A DNA stretch of 64,000 nucleotides. It comes from Parachlamydiales bacterium (GTDB lineage Bacteria; Chlamydiota; Chlamydiia; Chlamydiales; Rhabdochlamydiaceae). Location: contig PLXY01000007.1 in NCBI GenBank assembly GCA_003153295.1, positions 62,001-126,000 on the forward strand, read 5' to 3'. Each line of letters begins with the position of its first letter. Position 1 is the stretch's first letter. Position numbers and translations under genes: made by a program. The notes under the pieces were generated by a model. The model was given only the letters and a program-made list of their open reading frames with translations. It was not told where the DNA came from and made no database searches. Shown here piece by piece: positions 1-7,048 of the stretch.

Positions 1-1
1 A

Positions 2-874
2 TTATGGACCCACCTTTCACGCCAAGCCGGGAGCAGCGGTGGAGGAGGAAGCGGCGGCGCCTATTTACGCGGAGAAGGGGAGACCCAGATCGAGCTCGAT
101 CGTCGGATGCTCAAGCAGCGGATCATCCAGCTCCAAAAAGAGATCATTGTCGTTGAAAAACAACGGGAGACCCAGCGGCGTCAAAGATTGAGAACCGGCA
201 TCCCGACCTTTGCAATCGTCGGCTATACCAACGCCGGAAAATCAACTCTTTTAAACGCGATGACAAAAGCCGATGTCTTTGTCGAAGATAAACTTTTTGC
301 CACTCTTGATACTACAACAAGAAAATTCGTCCTGCCCAACCGTCAAGAGATTCTCTTGGTCGACACCGTGGGATTTATTCGAAAAATCCCCCACACTCTC
401 GTCGCTGCTTTCAAAAGCACGCTTGAAGAGGCTGTGCATACCGATATTTTGCTTCATTTAGTTGATGTCAGCAATCCACAGGCCGAACTCCAGGCCGAAG
501 CGACGATGCACGTCTTGAAAGAACTTAAAGCTAATGAGCGGCCGATCATCACTGTGCTCAATAAAATCGATGCCTGCCAAGATCCTGGTATTTTACATCG
601 TTTTCGTTTCAAATATCCTAAGACTGTCCAGATCTCTGCATTGACAGGACAAGGATTTGATCATTTGATGGAATTGATGATCACCGAGATCGGATCGTTG
701 CGTAAAACCTACCGTCTACGCATTCCTCAAAGCCACTACTCTTTAGTCAGCGAATTGATGCGGGAAGGAAAAGTTCTCCAATGCGACTATGAAGATAACG
801 ATATTTTGCTCCATGTAGAAGTTCCCGGACGTTTTGAGTCCAAGGTAAAACCGTTTATTTATGAATTTGCGTAA
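2..874 (+). CDS. hflX: GTPase HflX, C-terminal part (gene begins before the window)
   Basis: HflX is a ribosome-associated GTPase that splits stalled ribosomes. The frame is open from the first bases, so the N-terminal domain lies outside the window. The visible part starts in the glycine-rich linker and the GEGETQIELDRR motif that precede the G domain. The G domain shows G1 GYTNAGKST, G3 DTVGF and G4 NKID. An internal ATG at 107 follows this linker and is not the true start. The stop overlaps the radC start by 14 bp, so the two are probably co-transcribed. HflX is normally about 400-450 residues; about 290 are present here. Identification is secure. Confidence 0.95.
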   Translation, partial: LWTHLSRQAGSSGGGGSGGAYLRGEGETQIELDRRMLKQRIIQLQKEIIVVEKQRETQRRQRLRTGIPTFAIVGYTNAGKSTLLNAMTKADVFVEDKLFATLDTTTRKFVLPNRQEILLVDTVGFIRKIPHTLVAAFKSTLEEAVHTDILLHLVDVSNPQAELQAEATMHVLKELKANERPIITVLNKIDACQDPGILHRFRFKYPKTVQISALTGQGFDHLMELMITEIGSLRKTYRLRIPQSHYSLVSELMREGKVLQCDYEDNDILLHVEVPGRFESKVKPFIYEFA

Positions 875-1544
875 GCTTCCCGCACAAGAGCGGCCGCGCG
901 AGCGGCTTGTCCATCTCGGCCCTGAGGCCCTTTCTCTGGCCGAGCTTCTAGCGATTTTACTCACTACTGGGACGAAAGACAAATCAGTGCTAGAGCTAGC
1001 CCATGAAATGGTCGTCCGCTTTGGATCGCTGCAGCATCTTTTAGAAGCTTCCATCGAAGAATTGATGGAGGTGAAAGGAATCGGCCCTGCCAAAGCGATC
1101 CAGCTGAAAGCCGCTTTTGGGATTGCTTTAAAGACATCTCAGAAGAGTTTTGCCCTCAAAGATCCGATCCATGCCCGCGAAGCTTACGAACTTGTCCGGC
1201 ACGATCTAGCCGACCAAAAACAAGAGATGCTGATGGTCGTTCTCAAAGATGTGAAAGGAAGATTGATTGGATTAGAGAAAGTCTCTGTTGGCACTCTTTC
1301 GGATGTCTTAGTCCATCCCCGCGAAATATTTTTTCCTGCTGTCAGACATAAAGCCAGCAGTTTGATTTTGGCTCATAACCATCCGAGTGGAGATCCAACG
1401 CCGTCTTCTGCAGATTTAGAGCTGACAAAGCACCTAATTCGATCGAGCCGGATCATGGGGATCCATCTCGATGATCACCTGATCATCGGATCGAGCTCGT
1501 TTGTTTCTCTACGTGAATCGGGGTACCTGGGACACATGGGTTGA
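861..1544 (+). CDS. radC: RadC family JAB/MPN protein (DNA repair protein RadC)
   Basis: A 227-residue protein with the usual RadC layout. An N-terminal helix-hairpin-helix-like segment (GIGPAKAIQLKAA, around residues 73-85) is followed by an MPN/JAMM metalloprotease-like domain. The latter carries the HNHPSGDPTPSSAD signature near residue 170, where the two histidines and the aspartate are the expected zinc ligands. The family was historically called DNA repair; its biochemical role is still unclear. The start overlaps the end of hflX by 14 bp with no clear ribosome binding site, which suggests translational coupling. The 3' end overlaps the convergent MarC gene by 62 bp. Confidence 0.93.
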   Translation: MNLRKLPAQERPRERLVHLGPEALSLAELLAILLTTGTKDKSVLELAHEMVVRFGSLQHLLEASIEELMEVKGIGPAKAIQLKAAFGIALKTSQKSFALKDPIHAREAYELVRHDLADQKQEMLMVVLKDVKGRLIGLEKVSVGTLSDVLVHPREIFFPAVRHKASSLILAHNHPSGDPTPSSADLELTKHLIRSSRIMGIHLDDHLIIGSSSFVSLRESGYLGHMG

Positions 1545-2124
1545 GTCCTTTTTCAAAGAGGCCCATCACACCTGTAGTGAACATCTGAACAGCAATCAAT
1601 GAAATCACCATCCCTCCCAGCCTTTCACAGGCGATCAATCCTTTCTGACCTAAGAATAGCTTAATATTGGAAGAAGCTAAGAGGATCAGCGATGAACAGA
1701 GCCAGGCAAGACCAATGGGGAGCAGCATCCAAGCGGTATTGTGGACCTGCTGAGAATAAATCATCACCGCGGTGATCGCTCCCGGACCTGCAACAGCAGG
1801 AATGGCAAGAGGAAAGACGAAGGGCTCTCGATTAGGGACTTTAAGATGGTTCTTCTTTGGGAATATCATGCTCAAAGCAATCAAGAAAAGTAGAGTTCCT
1901 CCTGCAATGCCGACCACGCAATGATCGATTCCTAAGACGCTGAGGATCTCGTTGCCGAAGAAGTTGAAGCAGACTAAAATGAGAAGGGCAATCAACATCT
2001 CGCGGATAATGATCCGGCGCTGCCTCTTGACGGTATAACTACTGAGAATGCCGACAAAGAAGGGAACATTTCCCAAGGAGTTCAGAACAAAAAAGAGAGA
2101 AGTTGTGACACTGATAATAGACAT
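1483..2124 (-). CDS. MarC family integral membrane protein
   Basis: A 213-residue hydrophobic protein with about six membrane segments and the MarC/UPF0056 pattern: an N-terminal helix with NSLGNVPFF, a central PLAIPAVAGPGAIT and a conserved GxxVISLIAVQM near the C-terminus. The molecular function of MarC proteins is not established. The last 20 or so residues (from GLNPCVPG on) are hydrophilic, unlike the usual end of the family, and are encoded over the antisense of radC. They probably arose by loss of the original stop codon. The ATG at 2124 precedes the first membrane helix directly. Family assignment is good. Confidence 0.85.
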   Translation of the reverse strand: MSIISVTTSLFFVLNSLGNVPFFVGILSSYTVKRQRRIIIREMLIALLILVCFNFFGNEILSVLGIDHCVVGIAGGTLLFLIALSMIFPKKNHLKVPNREPFVFPLAIPAVAGPGAITAVMIYSQQVHNTAWMLLPIGLAWLCSSLILLASSNIKLFLGQKGLIACERLGGMVISLIAVQMFTTGVMGLFEKGLNPCVPGTPIHVEKQTSSIR

Positions 2125-2228
2125 AAACTTAATCTCTGCATAAATCCCACTCCATATTTTGTCTATTATTAAATAGAATTAAATTGTTCCTGTAAGTAGA
2201 TTGTCTGATTTATCCGGAGGTAAAAAAG

Positions 2229-2612
2229 GTGATATTGGGATATATAGTTAGTGACACCACTACCATTACAGCAGGAACTTTAGGAGCTTTAGCCATAGGA
2301 GCGATTTCTAAAAGCTGGAAGATGCCTTGGAAAGAGGTCGTTGTTTTCAATATCTCTAAAACATTGATCACAGTGTGTTATTACGATTGTTTAGTTCATT
2401 TTGATATGAAAGCGACTTCGGAAAATCAAGCACTTATGTCTCTGTCCTCTGTTATTTTACTATCTTGCATAGGAGGAAATTATTTTAATCGTTACTGGTT
2501 CGGCCGTCCCGTTAAAAAAACCGTCATGCTGAGTTCCTGGGCAGGATCAATCGTGTCAATTTCTCTGATCCGCTTTGTTTATGAAAAATATTGCAAAGCG
2601 CCTCAAGCGTAA
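2229..2612 (+). CDS. Small membrane protein, first of three tandem diverged paralogues
   Basis: A 127-residue hydrophobic protein with a GTG start placed 8 nt after GGAGG (2216-2220). No known family is recognised. It has two similar halves, each a hydrophobic segment followed by a short basic/aromatic stretch (KSWKMPWKEVVVFN in the first, YWFGRPVKKTVML in the second) and another hydrophobic segment. The next two genes repeat this pattern, so the three look like products of tandem duplication. Short spacing (12 bp to the next start) suggests one operon. Localisation in a membrane is inferred from hydrophobicity; function is unknown. Confidence 0.75.
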   Translation: MILGYIVSDTTTITAGTLGALAIGAISKSWKMPWKEVVVFNISKTLITVCYYDCLVHFDMKATSENQALMSLSSVILLSCIGGNYFNRYWFGRPVKKTVMLSSWAGSIVSISLIRFVYEKYCKAPQA

Positions 2613-2624
2613 AAAGGAGAGTTT

Positions 2625-3014
2625 ATGAGTTTAGGTCTAGTCAATGTCGCAGCATCGTTATGTGCAAGGGGATTGGTCTCTCGTTTTTATAGACTACCAC
2701 TTACCAATGCAGCGGTTTACAACATGGTGGATATCGCCACTATCGCGGTAACGAATTATGTTTTACACGCGCTTTTTCAGAGATTTTATCACTCCCTTCC
2801 AAAGACTCGGCCTTATCAAAGTATTAGCCGCCATTTTTATTCCGATACCTTCTCGCTCGCAGTTTCACGGATAGGAGGCATCACTCTCGGGATTTTAGCG
2901 ACCCGCTGGATGGGTTGTCCGGTTCGTACTCGCGAGGCAGTGACGATCAGCTTGGCTGCTTTTGGGTGCATGATGGTTGCTACAGGTGATTTAAAATATT
3001 ATAAATGGCTGTAA
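2625..3014 (+). CDS. Small membrane protein, second tandem paralogue
   Basis: A 129-residue hydrophobic protein with an AAGGAG ribosome site 7 nt before the ATG. Its two-part layout matches the preceding gene: a first segment with SRFYRLPLTNAAVYN and a second with TRWMGCPVRTREAVTISL, each followed by a membrane stretch. The RWMGCPV.....AV block aligns with YWFGRPV.....VML of the upstream protein. No enzymatic motif is visible. It is co-directional with its neighbours, and its stop lies inside the longer possible reading of the third gene. The function is unknown. Confidence 0.75.
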   Translation: MSLGLVNVAASLCARGLVSRFYRLPLTNAAVYNMVDIATIAVTNYVLHALFQRFYHSLPKTRPYQSISRHFYSDTFSLAVSRIGGITLGILATRWMGCPVRTREAVTISLAAFGCMMVATGDLKYYKWL

Positions 3015-3043
3015 GATTAATTTTAAATTTTAGGAAAGGAAAT

Positions 3044-3403
3044 ATGGATATCTTAGGTACTGCGGTGACTCTGGGTTTTGTGGCAAGTGTTGGAGTTTTA
3101 GCAACGAAATCTTATGGCGCTACCTGGAAACAGAGTGTTTCTTATGTTTTAGGAGATCTTTTGATCTTAGCACCTGTCTCTACTCTGTTCTTGCGTACTA
3201 AGAATTCTTATCAATTGGTAGGTCTCATTTTGACAACTCGAATCGTTTCTTGCTTATCAGGAGTTTTAGCGACTCAATTATTGTCGGAGAAAAGGATGCA
3301 TTGGCGTCATGCTATTGCAGCCCAGGCAATCTTTTATTCGATAATGCAGTATATAGTTGTATTACAGAGGGATCCTATGAATTTCAAAGCATGTAAAGTT
3401 TAA
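3044..3403 (+). CDS. Small membrane protein, third tandem paralogue
   Basis: A protein of about 119 residues. The ATG at 3044 is preferred over one at 3005 because AGGAAAGGA lies directly upstream and translation from 3005 would add a charged leader over the previous gene. It keeps the same plan: KSYGATWKQSVSYVLGDLL in the first half and QLLSEKRMHWRHAIAAQA in the second, each followed by a hydrophobic segment. Divergence from its two neighbours is high, with only the tryptophan/basic-hydrophobic pattern conserved. No function can be assigned. Confidence 0.72.
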   Translation: MDILGTAVTLGFVASVGVLATKSYGATWKQSVSYVLGDLLILAPVSTLFLRTKNSYQLVGLILTTRIVSCLSGVLATQLLSEKRMHWRHAIAAQAIFYSIMQYIVVLQRDPMNFKACKV

Positions 3404-3428
3404 TTTTATTGCCTCTAAGAGTCGAAGG

Positions 3429-3457
3429 TTGATTTCCGTCGAGGAGTCGGGCATAAT
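3429..3457 (+). promoter_or_regulatory. Predicted promoter of mtaB, leaderless arrangement
   Basis: TTGATT (3429-3434), a 17-bp spacer and CATAAT (3452-3457). Only 8 nt separate the -10 box from the ATG at 3466, so transcription would start at or next to the start codon. No Shine-Dalgarno sequence is present at the proper distance. Confidence 0.5.
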
Positions 3458-3465
3458 TTCTTGCC

Positions 3466-4704
3466 ATGCAAGAAAAAAAATTTAAAATTTCTACCCTGGG
3501 TTGTCGCACAAACCAGTACGAATCGGAAGCCTATGCCACCCAACTCCGCACTCTCGGTTACCGAGAAGCAGGGGAAGGGGAAGAGGCCGATATCTGCATC
3601 GTCAATACTTGCACAGTCACCGAATCTGCCGATAGCAGCAGCAGGCATCAGATCCGTCATCTTCACCGACAAAATCCCGGCGCTTCCCTTGTTGTGACAG
3701 GATGTCTTGCTGAACGACTCCCCGACGAGATCAAAGCGATCTCAGGCGTGACCCATCTGGTTCGTAATAAAGATAAAGAAAATCTTCTGGCCTCTGTTTT
3801 CCCTGAAGAAGAACTGCCTGAATTTAAAATCGACCAATTTTCCGCCCATACCCGCGCGTTTATCAAAGTGCAGGACGGCTGCGACTCTTATTGCACTTAT
3901 TGTATTATCCCCTATGTCCGGGGAAAGTCACGGTCGAAGCCTTTGGAAGAGATTTTGGAAGAAATCCGAGGGCTGATTAAAAACGGCTATCAAGAAGTTG
4001 TTCTGACCGGGATCAATATTGGCGATTATGTTGGAGTTAACGGAGAACGTCTAGCCGATCTGGTCCGAGCCGTCGATCAAATAGAGGGTTTAGAAAGAAT
4101 CCGCATCTCTTCGATTGATCCCGATGAAGTCGATGACAATTTAATGGATGCTGTTTTGAACGGGAAAAAAACATGCCATTCTTTCCATATCGTCCTGCAA
4201 TCGGGCTCCAATGTGATCTTGAAGCGGATGAACCGGAAATATACCAAGCAAATTTTTCTCGAAACGATCCAGAAGCTCAAGAAAGCCGCGCCTCATTTTA
4301 CGTTTACGACCGATGTGATTGTGGGATTTCCCGGAGAGACGGATGCCGATTTTGAAGAGACCTTGGAAATCATGCGAGAGGTCAAGTTTGCCAAAGTCCA
4401 TATGTTCCCTTATAGTTCTCGTGAAAGAACAAGGGCAGCGCTTTATCCTAACCAGGTTCCTCCTGTGGTGATTAATGAGAGGAAGCAGATAGTTCTTAGA
4501 GAATCGGAAAAACAAGCTTTTGAACTGCGTCAAAGCTATATCGGGAAAAAAATGAAAGTCCTTATTGAAGATGAAGAAAAACGGTTTGGCCATACCGACA
4601 ATTTTCTTCCGGTCATTTGCACCTCTCCCGTGAAACGAAATACCATTGTGGAAGTTGAGTGCCTCAATAATGCGCCGGAAGGCTTGATCGGGAGTCTCAT
4701 TTGA
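3466..4704 (+). CDS. mtaB: tRNA t6A37 methylthiotransferase MtaB
   Basis: A 412-residue radical SAM enzyme that adds a methylthio group to N6-threonylcarbamoyladenosine at tRNA position 37. The N-terminal UPF0004 domain opens with STLGCRTNQYESEA, whose QYE is typical of MtaB rather than MiaB, and contains the cysteines binding the second iron-sulfur cluster (CIVNTC, TGC). The radical SAM motif is DGCDSYCTYC near residue 140. A TRAM-like RNA-binding segment ends the protein. It is a paralogue of miaB at 15.2-16.5 kb. The stop overlaps the TTG start of the next gene. Confidence 0.92.
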   Translation: MQEKKFKISTLGCRTNQYESEAYATQLRTLGYREAGEGEEADICIVNTCTVTESADSSSRHQIRHLHRQNPGASLVVTGCLAERLPDEIKAISGVTHLVRNKDKENLLASVFPEEELPEFKIDQFSAHTRAFIKVQDGCDSYCTYCIIPYVRGKSRSKPLEEILEEIRGLIKNGYQEVVLTGINIGDYVGVNGERLADLVRAVDQIEGLERIRISSIDPDEVDDNLMDAVLNGKKTCHSFHIVLQSGSNVILKRMNRKYTKQIFLETIQKLKKAAPHFTFTTDVIVGFPGETDADFEETLEIMREVKFAKVHMFPYSSRERTRAALYPNQVPPVVINERKQIVLRESEKQAFELRQSYIGKKMKVLIEDEEKRFGHTDNFLPVICTSPVKRNTIVEVECLNNAPEGLIGSLI

Positions 4705-5672
4705 AAATCACCATTGCGGAAAGATTAAAGCCGTTTTCTCATTTGCCAGGTTCTTCCTGCGTTATTCCTTGGAGCTGCTGGAAAGTCCAGGCGTTTCCCG
4801 CTTTGCTCATCTTCGAAAATCTGATCACCTTTAAAAAACAAGAGTATCGTTTAGATTGGAAAGGGCCCGTCTTGGATTTTACTTTGGAGCTAGATCTTGA
4901 GAAAGCGGTCGTATGGGTTTATGGACGTACAGCAGAGGGGTATAGACGGATCTGCATTGAAATGACAAATGAAGGGATTTCGATCGATAAAAAACTGATT
5001 TTTCCTGCGTCTAAAGTTATGCCCCATCCTTTAGAAAAACTTTCCTTAGGAATGAGTAAAGCGCTGGATTGGGAGTTCGTCCATCGACGGCATGATATGG
5101 CTGAGATTCTTCCTGTCTGGTTCCGGCTAGGACAGATGGTGGATCAAAGCGCCGTGGAAAAAGTGGGGACGGCCGCCCTTTTGCAGCCTTGCGAAAAGAT
5201 GGAGGTTATAAGCCTCTATCGCAAACTTTTTTTAGCAGGGTTTGATGGCATCTTATGTCCTCGTCTTGCTGATACCGACCACCAAGGGATTGTTCCTGAA
5301 GGGTTTTATTCTGAATCGCCCCTCGTCCTTTTGAGTGAGGGGGCCCGGTATATCCGCTCTTTATTTTTCCAAGAGACTGCAGATGGCTGGAGCTTTTTTC
5401 CTTGCCTTTCTCCTGAGTTTCATGCCGGCCGTTTTCTACAACTGGCCACAAAGACCGGAGACAAGATCGATTTTGAATGGTCTAAAAAACTTTTACAAAA
5501 AGTTGTCATTCATTCTACCCTGGAACACGAAATTTTAATTTCCCTTCCAAAACCTCTCAAATCGTGCCGTTTACGGACCTCTTTAAAACAAAAAGGGATC
5601 CGGCATTCAATGGAAAAATCTTTAACTTTAGCCCCTCACCAAACACTTTTTCTAGACCGTTTTGAAAAGTAA
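4701..5672 (+). CDS. Conserved chlamydial protein of unknown function
   Basis: A 323-residue soluble protein without recognised domains. Its TTG start overlaps the mtaB stop (TTGA), with GGGAGT a few bases upstream, so it is probably translated by coupling to mtaB. It is predicted to be mixed alpha/beta, with several aromatic-rich stretches (VVWVYGRTAEGYRR, DGWSFFPCL), and carries no signal peptide or membrane helix. In Chlamydia a protein of similar type lies next to glgB (CT865), and glgB is two genes downstream here, so this may be its orthologue. That link is from memory of gene order and is tentative. Confidence 0.7.
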   Translation: MKITIAERLKPFSHLPGSSCVIPWSCWKVQAFPALLIFENLITFKKQEYRLDWKGPVLDFTLELDLEKAVVWVYGRTAEGYRRICIEMTNEGISIDKKLIFPASKVMPHPLEKLSLGMSKALDWEFVHRRHDMAEILPVWFRLGQMVDQSAVEKVGTAALLQPCEKMEVISLYRKLFLAGFDGILCPRLADTDHQGIVPEGFYSESPLVLLSEGARYIRSLFFQETADGWSFFPCLSPEFHAGRFLQLATKTGDKIDFEWSKKLLQKVVIHSTLEHEILISLPKPLKSCRLRTSLKQKGIRHSMEKSLTLAPHQTLFLDRFEK

Positions 5673-5784
5673 TAATCATCCACAATTTTAGTACGTCCCT
5701 TTTCGTTTATATATTGGGTTGCCGGCGTCGGCAAGGTAACGACAATTAATATATTCATCATATAGTTTTTCTAGACCGTTTTGA
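5647..5784 (+). repeat. Direct repeat: end of the upstream gene copied 119 bp downstream
   Basis: A 19-bp identical sequence (TTTTTCTAGACCGTTTTGA) occurs at 5647-5665, inside the last codons of the preceding gene, and again at 5766-5784. Similarity continues weakly to a shared CATCC. The roughly 100 bp between the copies hold a short inverted repeat (TTGCCG...CGGCAA near 5720). The second copy supplies the -35 box of the next promoter. Confidence 0.75.
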
Positions 5785-5809
5785 GAAATAGCCATCCTCC
5801 AGGTATAAT
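5781..5809 (+). promoter_or_regulatory. Strong predicted promoter of the MFS gene, leaderless arrangement
   Basis: TTGAGA (5781-5786), a 17-bp spacer and a perfect TATAAT (5804-5809). The ATG at 5819 is 9 nt beyond the -10 box and has no ribosome binding site, so the mRNA should have almost no leader. The -35 box lies in the 3' copy of the direct repeat. Confidence 0.65.
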
Positions 5810-5818
5810 AGCTGGACT

Positions 5819-7048
5819 ATGACGGTACCGACGGTTTCTGAGCAAACTACCCGCAAGACCAAATGGGCTTTATTTCTTACTGGCCTACTCAATGAACCGC
5901 TCATTGGTCTGATTGCGATTTTGCCCTTCATTCTGCGTAAAGATCTTCATGCCAGCGCGTTTCAAATTTCTATTTTTAATATGCTGAAACCGGCAGTGGC
6001 CCTTCTCTCTTTTTATTGGGGGGCCATGTTATGGAGGAATAAAAATAAGCTCCGGTCGAATTGGATCATGTCGAAGGTCTTGGCCAGCCTCCCTTTTCTG
6101 ATCTTTCCGTTTGTTCAAAATATTTGGTTTTTCATCATCGGGACCGCTTTGTTTTATTTCTTTCAGCGGGGCGGCATGCCGGCCCAAATGGAAGTTTTAA
6201 AACAAAATGTTCCCTCTGGTCAGCGTGAAAACTTCTTTTCCTGGAGCTCGGCCTTTAACTTTTTAGGGGGCGTTTTGATTGGAGGCTCCTTAAGTCTTTC
6301 CATCAATGACCATGACTGGAAAATGCTTTTTTTAATGAGCGCTGCGATCGGTTTTCTGGCCGTCATCCTCCAGGCAAGAGTGCCTATCGATCCTTCTAAA
6401 ATTAAAGAAGAACCATCTAAAAAAAATCCTCTGATCACTCCGTGGAAAGATAGCTGGAACCTCCTGAGGCAAAGGCCCGATTTCGCCCGTTTTCAGATGG
6501 GGTTCATGATGGGAGGCATCGGATTGATGCTTACCATGCCTGCCATGGTGCTTTATGCAGCCGATGATCTTGCCATTAGCCATATCGATATGACGATGAG
6601 CCGCTTTGTCTGGATGGGTTTAGGATTTGTGGTCGCTACTCCTTTCTGGCGCAAAAAAATCGCTTTGCAAGGCATCTATCGTTTGACAGCCATCGTTTGC
6701 GTTTTTTTTGTTATTTCAATCTTTTGCTGGATGATGGCAGGCTGGGGTCTGGCGTGGTTTTTTATCGCCTTTTTCTTCTATGGAGTTTCTCAAGCGGGCA
6801 GCTATTTGATCTGGCATTTATCGGGACCGCTTTTTGCCGGCAGCGGCGATAGCAGTCTCTTTTCGACTGTAAATATTTTGACAGTCGGCCTCCGAGGGCT
6901 TATAGTGCCCTTTATGGCAAGTCTTCTGTGCGATTGGATTGGACCCCTGCCCGTTCTTGCGATGGGCCTGATGTGGTGTTTAGCGGGTGCGGTCTACCTT
7001 TTTGCACAAAAGCAAGAGATAACACATGCTGCAAACACGGCTATTTGA
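5819..7048 (+). CDS. Major facilitator superfamily transporter
   Basis: A 409-residue protein with about twelve predicted membrane helices arranged as six plus six, separated by a charged central loop near residues 185-205 (PSKIKEEPSKK). This is the classical MFS layout. The N-terminus contains GLLNEPLIGLIAILPFIL, and the second half contains GVSQAGSYLIWHLSGPLF. The substrate cannot be read from the sequence. The stop overlaps the glgB start by 23 bp, so both genes are probably co-transcribed, which does not by itself imply a sugar substrate. Confidence 0.85.
   Translation: MTVPTVSEQTTRKTKWALFLTGLLNEPLIGLIAILPFILRKDLHASAFQISIFNMLKPAVALLSFYWGAMLWRNKNKLRSNWIMSKVLASLPFLIFPFVQNIWFFIIGTALFYFFQRGGMPAQMEVLKQNVPSGQRENFFSWSSAFNFLGGVLIGGSLSLSINDHDWKMLFLMSAAIGFLAVILQARVPIDPSKIKEEPSKKNPLITPWKDSWNLLRQRPDFARFQMGFMMGGIGLMLTMPAMVLYAADDLAISHIDMTMSRFVWMGLGFVVATPFWRKKIALQGIYRLTAIVCVFFVISIFCWMMAGWGLAWFFIAFFFYGVSQAGSYLIWHLSGPLFAGSGDSSLFSTVNILTVGLRGLIVPFMASLLCDWIGPLPVLAMGLMWCLAGAVYLFAQKQEITHAANTAI

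Noticed and set aside
3005-3043. Earlier ATG for the third small membrane protein
   Set aside because: It would encode a basic leader overlapping the previous gene and the ribosome site AGGAAAGGA; the ATG at 3044 is better placed.
4141-4593. A 150-codon frame antisense to mtaB
   Set aside because: Shadow of the TRAM and radical SAM coding sequence, with no start signal.
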